From positions 6,847,501-6,911,500 of the forward strand of contig NZ_LT629775.1 in the NCBI RefSeq assembly GCF_900105395.1: 64,000 bases of DNA, read 5' to 3'. Below are positions 24,011 to 32,863 of the stretch, piece after piece. Origin of the DNA: Streptomyces sp. TLI_053 (GTDB lineage Bacteria > Actinomycetota > Actinomycetes > Streptomycetales > Streptomycetaceae). A program made the position numbers and the translations under genes. Each line of letters opens with the position of its first letter. Within the stretch, counting starts at the first letter, position 1. A model generated the notes under the pieces. That model was not told where the DNA came from and did not search any database. It saw only the letters and a list, made by a program, of their open reading frames with translations.

Positions 24011-24922
24011 TCACTTGACGGCGGCCAGCAGGCCGCGGTTGCGCAGGACCCGGCGCTCGACCGGGGTGAAGACCAGCAGTTCGATGGCGATGCCGACGAA
24101 CAGGATCAGGATGATGCCGAGCAGGACGCCCGCCATGTCGGAGAACTCGCGCTGGTTCTCCAGGAACCGGCCGAGGCCGAGGCCCAGGTCGGGGGAGGAG
24201 GCGACGAGTTCGGCGGCCATCAGCGAGCGCCAGGAGAAGGCCCAGCCCTGCTTGAGTCCGGCGAGGTAGCCGGGCAGCGCGGCCGGCAGCAGGATGTGCC
24301 GGGCCCCGGCCAGGCCGGTGGCGCCGATGGTGCGGCCGGCCCGCAGGAACAGCGGCGGCACCTGGTCGATGCCGGCGACCAGGCCGTTGGCGATCGAGGG
24401 GACGGCGCCGAGCAGGATGACGGCGTACATCATCGAGTCGTTGATGCCGAGCCAGATGACCGCGGCGGGAACCCAGGCGACCGAGGGCAGCGACTGGAGG
24501 CCGGAGAGCACCGGGCCGACCGCGGCGCGCACCGGCCTGACCCGGGAGACGAGCAGGCCGATCGGGGTGCCGATGAGCAGGGCGACCACGAAGCCGGACA
24601 GGCCGCGCCAGACGCTGGTCCAGATGATCGAGAACAGCGTGCCCTGGTACCAGAGGTCCTCGGCGGCGTGCCAGACGTCGAGCGGGCTGGGGAGCTTGTA
24701 GGCGGAGGTGACGTGCAGGCTGTAGGCGCCCTGCCAGAGGGCCAGCACCAGGAGGACGCCGAGCAGCGGCGGCAGGACCTTCTGCCGCAGCGTTTCGGCG
24801 GTGGAGTTGCGCTGGGTGACGACCGCGTCGAGCGCGTCCAGTCCGGCCTCGACGCCGGCGAAGTCGGCGACCGTACCGCCGTGGCCCGATCCGGCCTTGG
24901 TGGTGGTGTCAGTGCTGGCCAT
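24011..24922 (-). CDS. ssuC: ABC transporter permease, sulfonate/taurine type (SsuC-like)
   Basis: A 303-aa permease with about six membrane helices and the EAA loop near residues 210-230 (GATGLAGARHILLPAALPGYLAGLKQGWAF). The N-terminal tail is cytoplasmic. It belongs to the nitrate/sulfonate/taurine (NitT/TauT) family. ATG 24922 overlaps the end of the ATPase gene by 14 bp and follows GGGAGATCC; an in-frame ATG at 24940 is the alternative. Its place in the cys operon favours organosulfur or sulfate import. Confidence 0.88.
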   Translation of the reverse strand: MASTDTTTKAGSGHGGTVADFAGVEAGLDALDAVVTQRNSTAETLRQKVLPPLLGVLLVLALWQGAYSLHVTSAYKLPSPLDVWHAAEDLWYQGTLFSIIWTSVWRGLSGFVVALLIGTPIGLLVSRVRPVRAAVGPVLSGLQSLPSVAWVPAAVIWLGINDSMMYAVILLGAVPSIANGLVAGIDQVPPLFLRAGRTIGATGLAGARHILLPAALPGYLAGLKQGWAFSWRSLMAAELVASSPDLGLGLGRFLENQREFSDMAGVLLGIILILFVGIAIELLVFTPVERRVLRNRGLLAAVK

Positions 24923-25712
24923 GGCGGCGGATCTCCCCACGCAGTTCTTCGGTGATCTCGATGGACAGGTCCGCCACGCCGGCGGACTCGATCCGGCGGG
25001 GCTGCGGGAGGTCGATCGTCCACTCGCGGGCGACCCGCCCGGGGCGGGAGGAGAGCAGCACCACGCGCTGGGCGAGCCGGACGGCCTCCCGCACGTTGTG
25101 GGTGACGAAGAGGACGGACAGCTTCTGCTCGGCCCAGATCCGGGTGATCTCGTTGTGCAGGACGTCGCGGGTGATGGCGTCGAGGGCGGCGAACGGCTCG
25201 TCCATCAGCAGCACCTGGCTGCCCTGGGCGAGGGCGCGGGCCATCGCGACGCGCTGGCGCATGCCGCCGGAGAGCTCGTGCACCCGCTTGCCGTAGGAGC
25301 CCTGGAGGCGGACGAGTTCGAGCAGGCGCTCGGCCTCGGGACGGCGGTCGGCGCGGGGCACGCCGGCGAGCTTGAGGGCGAGTTCGATGTTCTTGCCGGC
25401 GGTGAGCCAGGGGAAGAGCGCGTGCTCCTGGAACATCAGCGCGGGGCGTCCGCCGGGGACCTCGATGCTGCCCGCGGTGGGCTTGTCGAGGCCGGCGACC
25501 AGGTTGAGCAGGGTGGACTTGCCGCAGCCCGAGGCGCCGAGCAGCGTGACGAACTCGCCCGGGGCGACGTCGAGGGTGATGTCGTCCAGGACGTGGGTCT
25601 GCGCGCCGGGGCGGCCGAAGGTCTTGTGCACGTTCGAGATCCGGACGGCGGGGGCACCGTCGAGGGTGCCGACGCCGCCGGCGTCGTTCGAGGTGGTCAG
25701 TGCCGGGCTCAT
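24909..25712 (-). CDS. ssuB: ABC transporter ATP-binding protein, sulfonate/taurine type (SsuB-like)
   Basis: A 267-aa ABC ATPase: Walker A GASGCGKST, Q-loop MFQEHALFPW, signature LSGGMRQRVAMARAL, Walker B VLLMDEPFAALD and H-loop FVTHNVREAV. It energises the permease at 24011-24922. ATG 25712 has AGGAGG upstream; the open frame runs back to 25802 but only through spacer-like sequence. The core is close to SsuB/TauB proteins. Confidence 0.92.
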   Translation of the reverse strand: MSPALTTSNDAGGVGTLDGAPAVRISNVHKTFGRPGAQTHVLDDITLDVAPGEFVTLLGASGCGKSTLLNLVAGLDKPTAGSIEVPGGRPALMFQEHALFPWLTAGKNIELALKLAGVPRADRRPEAERLLELVRLQGSYGKRVHELSGGMRQRVAMARALAQGSQVLLMDEPFAALDAITRDVLHNEITRIWAEQKLSVLFVTHNVREAVRLAQRVVLLSSRPGRVAREWTIDLPQPRRIESAGVADLSIEITEELRGEIRRHGQH

Positions 25713-25875
25713 TCCGGGCACCTCCTGCGTGGTGTGGTCTGGCATCTGGCGACGAGGGAGCGGGGCCGGGGGCCGGGCCCCGCCCGACCGTGCTCGGGGC
25801 ATCGAGCGGGGTTCCGTACGGACGGGCGGGGGCCGGACCTCGGGGTTCGGGCGCGGTACTGCGGTACGGCGGGCG

Positions 25876-27057
25876 CTACTTGGCGCCGAGGCCGGCGTCC
25901 GCGACGGGGCTCTGCCCCTTCTCCTTCAGCACCTTGTTGAGCAGGGAGAGGTCGTAGATGCCGTTCAGGTTCGGCTTCTTGAGCAGGCCCGCGGTGACCG
26001 CGTTGTCCGCCTCGGTCTGCAGGGTGGAGGCCAGCGGGTCGTCCAGGAAGTCGATGTCGGCCCAGGCCGGGTCGAGGATGGCCGGCTCCAGGGCGTTGCC
26101 GGCCTCCTTCTTGATCGCCTCGTTGGCGGTGGCCTTGGCCTTGTCCGGGTTGGCCTTGATGTAGGCGTTGGTGGTCACCGAGCCGCGCAGTACGGCCTCG
26201 ACCACGTCGGGGTGCTCGGTGAGGAACTTCTGCGAGACGATGATGTTGGTGATCACGAACTTCTTGTCCGGCCAGATGTCCTTCTCGTTGAGGAGGACCT
26301 TCGCGCCGAGGGTGACCAGCTTGGAGGCGGTCGGCTCGGGCACCCAGGCGGCGTCGATGGAGCCCTGCTTGTAGGCGTCCGGGGTGACCTTGTTGTCGGA
26401 GCGGACCACGCTGACGTCGCCGGCGCCGGACTGGGCGTCGACCTTGAAGCCCTTGCCGGCCAGGTAGTTGAGCAGCGCCACGTCCTGGGTGTTGCCCAGC
26501 TGCGGGGTGGCGATCTTCTTGCCCTTGAGGTCGTCCAGCGAGGCGACCTTGTCCGGGTTGGCGACCAGCTTGACGCCGCCGGAGGCCGAACCGCCGATGA
26601 TCTTCAGCGACTTGCCCTCGGACTTGGTGAAGCCGTTGATCGCCGGGGAGGGGCCGATCCAGCCGATGTCGATGGAGCCGGCGTTGAGCGCCTCGATCTC
26701 GGCCGGGCCGGCGTTGAAGACCTGGGTCTTGATCTGGGTGGCGCCCAGCTCCTTCTGGAATATGCCGTCCTGGAGGCCGACCAGCGGGGTGCCGTGGGTG
26801 AGGTTGGCGAAGTAGCCGATCCGCACGGTGTCCGCGGAGAGCTTGGCCGCGGCCCCGCTGGAGGCGGAATCGGCGGCGGGGGCGGCGGTGTTGGTCTTCT
26901 TGTCGTCGTTCTTGGAACCGTAGCTGCACGCGGAGAGCAGTGCGACGGCGGTGAGACCGGCCACGACGGTCACTGCGGAGCGTCTGATCCGGCCGGCGCG
27001 GGGGCGAACGGTCGGATGCGGGTCGTGGCCGTGCGACAGTGCCTGGTTCGGTGCCAT
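25876..27057 (-). CDS. ssuA: ABC transporter substrate-binding lipoprotein, sulfonate/taurine type
   Basis: A 393-aa lipoprotein. The signal helix ends in the lipobox LLSAC, giving lipidation at Cys and anchoring outside the membrane. A low-complexity linker is followed by a type 2 periplasmic-binding fold (VRIGYFANLTHGTPLVGLQDG... AGPAEIEALNAGSIDIGWIG). It should capture sulfonate, taurine or a related sulfur source for the adjacent ATPase and permease. ATG 27057 (MAPNQALSHG) follows AGGAC; an upstream ATG at 27153 has no Shine-Dalgarno. Confidence 0.9.
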   Translation of the reverse strand: MAPNQALSHGHDPHPTVRPRAGRIRRSAVTVVAGLTAVALLSACSYGSKNDDKKTNTAAPAADSASSGAAAKLSADTVRIGYFANLTHGTPLVGLQDGIFQKELGATQIKTQVFNAGPAEIEALNAGSIDIGWIGPSPAINGFTKSEGKSLKIIGGSASGGVKLVANPDKVASLDDLKGKKIATPQLGNTQDVALLNYLAGKGFKVDAQSGAGDVSVVRSDNKVTPDAYKQGSIDAAWVPEPTASKLVTLGAKVLLNEKDIWPDKKFVITNIIVSQKFLTEHPDVVEAVLRGSVTTNAYIKANPDKAKATANEAIKKEAGNALEPAILDPAWADIDFLDDPLASTLQTEADNAVTAGLLKKPNLNGIYDLSLLNKVLKEKGQSPVADAGLGAK

Positions 27058-27188
27058 GGTGAGTCCTGTTCGCGGACGGACCGTCAGGAAGCGGTCTCGG
27101 GGCGGAAGTTCGGTCAAGGTTGTGCTTGCGGCACCGTGCGGGGTGCCGGGCAAGCCGGGCCGGCCTGCGGTCGGGGCGGCGGCCCGGT

Positions 27189-27212
27189 GACAGGGCGCTT
27201 CTCAGCCCTGTC
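27189..27212 (-). promoter_or_regulatory. Hairpin between cysN and the ABC transporter genes
   Basis: GACAGGGC-N8-GCCCTGTC, a perfect 8-bp stem about 130 bp before the lipoprotein start. It may be an attenuator or a processing site. A 28-codon ORF (27202-27288, minus strand) ends inside its loop. Confidence 0.5.
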
Positions 27213-27288
27213 GGCCCGCACATCGCGTCAGGCCGCCCTGGCCGCTGCCGAGGACGCCGCTGCCGATGCGGCCGCCTTCCTTGTCCAT
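27202..27288 (-). CDS. Possible 28-aa ORF ending in a hairpin loop
   Basis: MDKEGGRIGSGVLGSGQGGL... lies just after cysN, with its stop in the loop of the 27189-27212 hairpin. It is Gly-rich and holds a single Cys. It resembles no leader I know, and its Shine-Dalgarno is weak. It could be chance. Confidence 0.2.
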   Translation of the reverse strand: MDKEGGRIGSGVLGSGQGGLTRCAGRQG

Positions 27289-27311
27289 GCCCGAGAACGC
27301 CTCGCTGGGCA

Positions 27312-28658
27312 TCAGACCCAGTCCTCCTCGTCGGGTTCGCTGTCGTCGGTGCCGGCGCTGCCGGCGGTTGCGAAGGCCTCGCCCGCCATGCCGGCGGTGA
27401 GGGTGGTGCCGTCGGCCGGGTCGATCAGGAGGAACGAGCCGGTCCGGCGGTTGTCGGTGTAGTCGTCGAGGGCCAGTGGCTCGGCGGTGCGCAGCACCAC
27501 GTGGCCGATGTCGTTGACGTTCAGGCCGTCGGCGCCGGAGCGCCGCTCGAGGGTGTCGATGTCGATCCGGTAGGTGATCTCCTTGACCAGTGCCCGGACG
27601 GTGCGGGTGGTGTGCTTGAGCAGCACCTTGTCGCCGGCGCGCAGCGGACGCTCGTTGAGGTGGCTGACGGTGGCCTCGATGTCCTTGGTGGGGACGGGGG
27701 CCGGGCCGGCCGCGATGAGGTCGCCGCGGGAGATGTCGATGTCGTGGGCCAGGCGCACGGTGACCGACTGGGGGGACCAGGCGATGTCGGTGGTGCGGCC
27801 GAGTACGTCGATGCCGGTGACGGTGGTGGTGTGGCCGGAGGGCAGCACGGTGACCGGGTCGCCGACCCGCAGCACGCCGGAGGCGAGCTGGCCCGCGTAG
27901 CCGCGGTAGTCGGGGTGTTCCTCGGTCTGCGGGCGGATCACGTACTGGACCGGGAAGCGGGTCGGTTCGGCGCTCGGGTCGCTGCCGACGGGGACCGTCT
28001 CCAGGTGTTCCAGCAGGGTCGGGCCGCCGTACCAGTCCATGTGCGCGGAGGGCTCGACCACGTTGTCGCCGGCGAGTGCGGAGATCGGGACGGCGAGCAC
28101 GTCGCCGATGCCGAGGGAGGCGGCGTAGGCGGTGAACTCGGCGGCGATGGCGGCGAAGACCGGCTCCGCGTAGTCGACCAGGTCCATCTTGTTGACGGCG
28201 AGGACGACGTGCGGCACCCGCAGCAGGGCGGCGACGGCGGCGTGCCGGCGGGTCTGCTCGACGACGCCGTTGCGGGCGTCGACCAGGACGACGGCCAGTT
28301 CGGCGGTGGAGGCGCCGGTGACCATGTTGCGGGTGTACTGCACGTGCCCGGGGGTGTCGGCGAGGACGAACCGGCGCCGGGGGGTGGCGAAGTAGCGGTA
28401 GGCGACGTCGATGGTGATGCCCTGCTCGCGCTCGGCGCGCAGGCCGTCGGTGAGCAGCGCCAGGTCGGGTGCCTCCTGGCCGCGGCTGAGGGAGGCGCGT
28501 TCGACGGCCTCCAGCTGGTCGGCGAGCACGGACTTGGAGTCGTGCAGCAGTCGGCCGACCAGGGTGGACTTTCCGTCGTCGACGGAGCCGGCGGTGGCGA
28601 AGCGCAGCAGCGAGGTGGCGGTGCCGGTCGGGGTCGTGCCGGTCTGGGTGGTGCTCAT
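27312..28658 (-). CDS. cysN: Sulfate adenylyltransferase subunit 1 (GTPase), CysN
   Basis: A 448-aa EF-Tu-like GTPase that drives ATP sulfurylase. It carries G1 GSVDDGKST, G2 region GITIDVAYRYF, G3 DTPGHVQYTRNM and G4 NKMDL, followed by two beta-barrel domains. There is no C-terminal APS kinase domain, since cysC is separate. ATG 28658 overlaps the cysD stop (TAATG), so the two are translationally coupled. The tail is acidic (DDSEPDEEDWV). Confidence 0.95.
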   Translation of the reverse strand: MSTTQTGTTPTGTATSLLRFATAGSVDDGKSTLVGRLLHDSKSVLADQLEAVERASLSRGQEAPDLALLTDGLRAEREQGITIDVAYRYFATPRRRFVLADTPGHVQYTRNMVTGASTAELAVVLVDARNGVVEQTRRHAAVAALLRVPHVVLAVNKMDLVDYAEPVFAAIAAEFTAYAASLGIGDVLAVPISALAGDNVVEPSAHMDWYGGPTLLEHLETVPVGSDPSAEPTRFPVQYVIRPQTEEHPDYRGYAGQLASGVLRVGDPVTVLPSGHTTTVTGIDVLGRTTDIAWSPQSVTVRLAHDIDISRGDLIAAGPAPVPTKDIEATVSHLNERPLRAGDKVLLKHTTRTVRALVKEITYRIDIDTLERRSGADGLNVNDIGHVVLRTAEPLALDDYTDNRRTGSFLLIDPADGTTLTAGMAGEAFATAGSAGTDDSEPDEEDWV

Positions 28659-29614
28659 TAGAAGTATCCCTCGCGCTTGCGGTCTTCCATCGCGGCCTCG
28701 GAGAGCTTGTCGTCGGCCCGGGTGGCGCCGCGCTCGGTGAGGCGGCTGGCGGCGATCTCGGCGATGACCTTGGCGATGGTGGTGGCGTCGGAGTCGACGG
28801 CGCCGGTGCAGGACATGTCGCCGACGGTGCGGTAGCGGATCAGCCGCCGCTCGACGGGCTCGTCGTCCCTGGGGCCGCCCCATTCGCCGGCGGTCAGCCA
28901 CATGCCGCCGCGGGCGAAGACGTCGCGCTCGTGGGCGTAGTAGATCTCCGGGAGTTCGATGGACTCGCGCTCGATGTACTGCCAGACGTCCAGTTCGGTC
29001 CAGTTGGAGAGCGGGAAGACGCGCACGTGTTCGCCGACGGCGTGCCGGCCGTTGTAGAGCGACCACAGCTCGGGGCGCTGGCGGCGCGGGTCCCAGGCGC
29101 CGAACTCGTCGCGCAGGGAGAAGACGCGCTCCTTGGCGCGGGCCTTCTCCTCGTCGCGGCGGCCGCCGCCGAAGACGGCGTCGAAGCGGCCCTTCTCGAT
29201 GGCGTCGAGCAGCGGGACGGTCTGCAGCGGGTTGCGGGTGCCGTCCGGACGCTCGCGCAGCCGGCCGTCGTCGATGAAGTCCTGTACCGAGGCGACGTGC
29301 AGGCGCAGGTTGTGCTCGGCGGCCACCCGGTCCCGGTAGTCGATGACCTCGGGGAAGTTGTGGCCGGTGTCGACGTGCAGCAGCGAGAACGGGATCGCGG
29401 CGGGCCGGAAGGCCTTGAGCGCCAGGTGCAGCATGACGATGGAGTCCTTGCCGCCGGAGAAGAGGATCACCGGGCGCTCGAACTCCCCCGCGACCTCGCG
29501 GAAGATGTGCACCGACTCGGCCTCCAGCGCGTCCAGGTGGGACAGCGCGAAGGGCGCCCCCGAATTGCGCTCGGGGTCCTCGGCGCGGAGCAGGCTGTCC
29601 GTCGCGGTGGTCAT
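28658..29614 (-). CDS. cysD: Sulfate adenylyltransferase subunit 2, CysD
   Basis: A 318-aa ATP-pyrophosphatase-fold subunit that makes adenylyl sulfate (APS) from ATP and sulfate. The PP-loop is VILFSGGKDSIVMLHLA, and the rest is typical CysD (LLHVDTGHNFPEVIDYRD, FGGGRRDEEKARAKER). ATG 29614 overlaps the cysC stop as ATGA. It works as a heterodimer with CysN. Confidence 0.96.
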   Translation of the reverse strand: MTTATDSLLRAEDPERNSGAPFALSHLDALEAESVHIFREVAGEFERPVILFSGGKDSIVMLHLALKAFRPAAIPFSLLHVDTGHNFPEVIDYRDRVAAEHNLRLHVASVQDFIDDGRLRERPDGTRNPLQTVPLLDAIEKGRFDAVFGGGRRDEEKARAKERVFSLRDEFGAWDPRRQRPELWSLYNGRHAVGEHVRVFPLSNWTELDVWQYIERESIELPEIYYAHERDVFARGGMWLTAGEWGGPRDDEPVERRLIRYRTVGDMSCTGAVDSDATTIAKVIAEIAASRLTERGATRADDKLSEAAMEDRKREGYF

Positions 29615-30210
29615 GCCAGGCCCCTCTCGGTCAGGAAGACGTGCAGTTCGGCGGCGGAGTCGGCCACCTCGCGGCCCTGGGTCTGCAGCCGCAGCTCCGG
29701 GTTCTCGGGGGCCTCGTACGGGTCGTCGACGCCGGTCAGGCCGGAGATCTCGCCGGCCGCCTGCTTCGCGTACAGCCCCTTGACGTCGCGCTCGGCGCAG
29801 AGCTCGACCGGGGTGGCGACGTGGATCTCCAGGAACGCGGTGCCGTTGGCGGTGTGCCGTTCGCGGACCGCCGCGCGGGAGTCCGCGAACGGGGCGATCA
29901 CCGGGGCGAGCACCTTGACGCCGTTGGCGGCGAGCTTCTCGGCGACGAAGCCGATCCGGGTGACGTTGGTGTGGCGGTCCTCGCGGCTGAAGCCGAGTCC
30001 CTTGGAGAGGAACTCGCGGATCTCGTCGCCGTCCAGGACCTCGACCTTGTGGCCCTCGGCGCGCAGCCGCCCGGCCAGGGCGAAGGCCAGCGTGGTCTTG
30101 CCCGCGCTCGGGAGCCCGGTCAGCCACACAGTGGCGCCGCGCTCGCAGGGACCGGCCGCGGGGGCCGCCTCCGCGGCTCCGGCGGCGGCCGGGGTGTCGG
30201 CTGTGGTCAC
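29611..30210 (-). CDS. cysC: Adenylyl-sulfate kinase, CysC
   Basis: A 199-aa APS kinase (APS to PAPS). The P-loop is TGLPSAGKTT, followed by DGDEIREFLSKGLGFSREDR with the APS-binding residues, and VDDPYEAPENPEL near the C-terminus. GTG 30210 has AAGGAC upstream. Making PAPS alongside an APS-reductase-type CysH suggests that PAPS also serves sulfotransferases. Confidence 0.93.
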   Translation of the reverse strand: MTTADTPAAAGAAEAAPAAGPCERGATVWLTGLPSAGKTTLAFALAGRLRAEGHKVEVLDGDEIREFLSKGLGFSREDRHTNVTRIGFVAEKLAANGVKVLAPVIAPFADSRAAVRERHTANGTAFLEIHVATPVELCAERDVKGLYAKQAAGEISGLTGVDDPYEAPENPELRLQTQGREVADSAAELHVFLTERGLA

Positions 30211-30280
30211 GGTGGAAGTCCTTAGAACGGGGGGTCGACGGTGATCGGTGGTGGTCCGCGGAGGTCCGCGGGGACGGGGT

Positions 30281-30997
30281 CTAGAGGTGGATGCCGCACT
30301 CGGTCTTGCCGGAGCCGGACCAGCGGCCCGACCTGGCGTCCTCGCCCTCGCCCGGCTTGCGGGTGCAGGAGAGCGGCGAGCAGCCGATCGAGGTGTAGCC
30401 CTCCCACAGCAGCGGGTTGAGCAGCACGCCGTTGGCGTTGACGTAGGCGTCCACGTCCTCCTGCGTCCAGCGGGCGATCGGGGCGATCTTGACCTTGCCA
30501 CGCCTGGGGTCCCAGGAGACCACCGGGGTGTTCGCGCGGGTCGGCGACTCGTCGCGGCGCAGTCCGGTGGCCCAGGCGTCGTAGCCGCCGAGGCCGCGGT
30601 TGAGCGGCTCGACCTTCCGCAGCGCGCAGCACCGGTCCGGGTCGCGGTCGTGCAGCTCCTGCCCGTACGCGGCGTCCTGCTCGGCCACGGTCAGCGCCGG
30701 GGTGAGCGTGATGACGTTGACCGGCATGGTCGCGGCCACCGCGTCCCGGGTGCCGATGGTCTCCGGGAAGTGGTAGCCGGTGTCCAGGAACACCACGTCC
30801 ACCCCGGGGAACACCGAGGAGGCCAGGTGGGCGACGACCGCGTCCTCCATCGAGGAGGTGACGCAGAAGCGCTTGCCGAAGGTGTCGGCGGCCCAGCGCA
30901 GGATCTCCTGCGGCTCGGCCTCCTCCAGCTCGCGGCCGGCCCTGGTGGCCAGCTCCTCGAAGTCAGTCGTCGTGCCGGTCACTCCGGTTACCCCCAT
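30281..30997 (-). CDS. cysH: APS/PAPS reductase, CysH, with variant cluster motif
   Basis: A 238-aa assimilatory APS/PAPS reductase. DRCCALRKVEPLNRGL supplies the paired Cys of the 4Fe-4S type, and KTECGIHL the C-terminal catalytic Cys. The second ligand pair, usually C-x2-C in the proteins I remember, here reads GCSPLSCTRKPG (C-x4-C). The nucleotide-binding VVFLDTGYHFPET is intact. ATG 30997 overlaps the end of the upstream zinc-ribbon gene. Electrons probably come from thioredoxin. Confidence 0.92.
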   Translation of the reverse strand: MGVTGVTGTTTDFEELATRAGRELEEAEPQEILRWAADTFGKRFCVTSSMEDAVVAHLASSVFPGVDVVFLDTGYHFPETIGTRDAVAATMPVNVITLTPALTVAEQDAAYGQELHDRDPDRCCALRKVEPLNRGLGGYDAWATGLRRDESPTRANTPVVSWDPRRGKVKIAPIARWTQEDVDAYVNANGVLLNPLLWEGYTSIGCSPLSCTRKPGEGEDARSGRWSGSGKTECGIHL

Positions 30998-31142
30998 TGC
31001 TCGGTGACAGCAGGCCGAGGAACTTCAACTGGAAGGCCCGGCGGCACCCGTGGCATTCCCAGGCGCCGTGCCCGGCCTCGGACGGACGCAGGTCCTCGTC
31101 CCCGCAGTAGGGGCAGAAGAAGGGGGCGGCGCGCTCACTCAC
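30963..31142 (-). CDS. Small zinc-ribbon protein between sulfite reductase and cysH
   Basis: A 59-aa protein with two CxxC knuckles, FFCPYCGDED and WECHGCRRAF, that would hold one zinc ion. It lies between the sulfite reductase and cysH with 4-bp (GTGA) and 35-bp overlaps, so it belongs to the operon. A small protein at this place recurs in Streptomyces genomes as I recall, sometimes labelled an insertion-element protein, which the sequence does not support. Function unknown; the context points to sulfur reduction. Confidence 0.85.
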   Translation of the reverse strand: MSERAAPFFCPYCGDEDLRPSEAGHGAWECHGCRRAFQLKFLGLLSPSNGGNRSDRHDD

Positions 31143-32863
31143 GACAGCTGCTCCTCGCTGGCGCGGGCCGCCCACTGGGCGAAGCGCTCGCCCTCGGTGC
31201 GGTCCTCCTGGTACCGGGTCAGGACGCGCTCGACGTAGTCGGGCAGGCCGTCCTTGGTGACCTTGAGGCCGCGGACCTTGCGGCCGAAGCCGGCCTCCAG
31301 TCCGAGCGCGCCGCCCAGGTGCACCTGGTAGCCCTCGACCTGGTTGCCCTGCTCGTCCGTCACCAGCTGGCCCTTGAGACCGATGTCCGCGACCTGGATG
31401 CGGGCGCAGGCGTTCGGGCAGCCGTTGATGTTGATGGTCAGCGGCTCGGCGAACTCGGGCAGCCGCTGCTCCAGCTCGTCGATGAGCGTGCGGCCGCGCT
31501 CCTTGGTCTCGACGATGGCGAGCTTGCAGTACTCGATGCCGGTGCAGGCCATGGTGCCGCGGCGGAACGGCGAGGGGGTGACCCGCAGGTCCAGCGCCTC
31601 CAGGCCGGCCACCAGGGACTCGACCCGGTCCTCGGGGATGTCGAGCACGATCATCTTCTGCTCGGCGGTGGTGCGCAGCCGGTCGCTGCCGTGGGCCTCG
31701 GCGAGGTCGGCGATCTGCCCGAGCAGCTTGCCGTCGACCCGGCCGACCCGGGGCGCGAAGCCGACGTAGTAGCGGCCGTCCTTCTGCCGGTGCACGCCGA
31801 CGTGGTCGCGCCAGCGGCCGCTGGGCTCCGCCGGGGCGGGGCCGTCGACCAGCTTGTACTTGAGGTACTCGTCCTCCAGCACCTGGCGGAACTTCTCGGT
31901 GCCCCAGTCGGCGACCAGGAACTTCAGCCGGGCGCGGTTGCGCAGCCGGCGGTAGCCGTAGTCGCGGAAGATGCCGATGACGCCGCCGTAGACGTCGGCG
32001 ACCTCGTCGAGCGGGACCCAGGCGCCGAGCCGGACGCCGAGCTTGGGGTTGGTGGACAGGCCGCCGCCGACCCAGAGGTCGAAGCCGGGGCCGTGCTCGG
32101 GGTGGACCACGCCGACGAAGGCGATGTCGTTGATCTCGTGCGCGACGTCCAGGAGCGGCGAGCCGGAGACGGCGGACTTGAACTTGCGCGGCAGGTTCGA
32201 GAAGTCCTTGTTGCCGATGAAGCGGCGCTGGATCTCGTCGATGGCGGGAGTGCCGTCGATGATCTCGTCCTCGGCGATGCCGGCCACCGGGGAGCCGAGG
32301 ATGACGCGCGGGGTGTCGCCGCAGGCCTCGGTGGTGGACAGGCCGACGGCCTCCAGCTTCTGCCAGATCGCCGGGACGTCCTCGATCCGGATCCAGTGGT
32401 ACTGGACGTTCTGCCGGTCGGTCAGGTCGGCGGTGTTGCGGCCGTACTCCTCGGAGACCTCGGCGATCGCGCGCAGCTGGGCGACCGTCAGCCGGCCGCC
32501 GTCGATCCGGACCCGGAGCATGAAGTACTCGGCGTCGAGCTCGTGCGGGTCGAGGATCGCGGTCTTGCCGCCGTCGATGCCCTCCTTGCGCTGGGTGTAC
32601 AGCCCCCACCAGCGCATCCGGCCGCGCAGGTCGGCCGGGTCGATCGAGTCGAAGCCCCGCTGGGCGTAGATCGTCTCAATACGTGTCCGCACATTGAGAC
32701 CGTCGTCGTCCTTCTTGAACTGCTCGTTGGCGTTCAAGGGGGTGTAGTGGCCCATGCCCCACTGGCCCTCGCCGCGGTGACGGGTCACCTTGCGAACCGC
32801 GGCGGTGCGGCGCGCGGGGGCGCTCTCGGCCGTGGGTTCGGCGGTCTCGGGAGTGGTGGCCAT
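31139..32863 (-). CDS. Ferredoxin-dependent sulfite (nitrite) reductase
   Basis: A 574-aa sirohaem/4Fe-4S reductase with two ferredoxin-like and two sirohaem domains. The cluster ligands are CTGIEYC and CPNAC (C-x5-C, C-x3-C). It starts MATTPETAEPTAESAPARRT with a disordered tail. The setting, with cysHCDN and a chelatase, makes sulfite to sulfide the main reaction, although nitrite reductases of the same family look alike. An upstream leader peptide (33062-33145) suggests control by cysteine supply. Confidence 0.93.
   Translation of the reverse strand: MATTPETAEPTAESAPARRTAAVRKVTRHRGEGQWGMGHYTPLNANEQFKKDDDGLNVRTRIETIYAQRGFDSIDPADLRGRMRWWGLYTQRKEGIDGGKTAILDPHELDAEYFMLRVRIDGGRLTVAQLRAIAEVSEEYGRNTADLTDRQNVQYHWIRIEDVPAIWQKLEAVGLSTTEACGDTPRVILGSPVAGIAEDEIIDGTPAIDEIQRRFIGNKDFSNLPRKFKSAVSGSPLLDVAHEINDIAFVGVVHPEHGPGFDLWVGGGLSTNPKLGVRLGAWVPLDEVADVYGGVIGIFRDYGYRRLRNRARLKFLVADWGTEKFRQVLEDEYLKYKLVDGPAPAEPSGRWRDHVGVHRQKDGRYYVGFAPRVGRVDGKLLGQIADLAEAHGSDRLRTTAEQKMIVLDIPEDRVESLVAGLEALDLRVTPSPFRRGTMACTGIEYCKLAIVETKERGRTLIDELEQRLPEFAEPLTININGCPNACARIQVADIGLKGQLVTDEQGNQVEGYQVHLGGALGLEAGFGRKVRGLKVTKDGLPDYVERVLTRYQEDRTEGERFAQWAARASEEQLS

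Noticed and set aside
30963..31142. 'Insertion element' annotation for the small zinc-ribbon protein
   Set aside because: No transposase motif or terminal repeats; it is embedded by overlaps in the sulfur operon.
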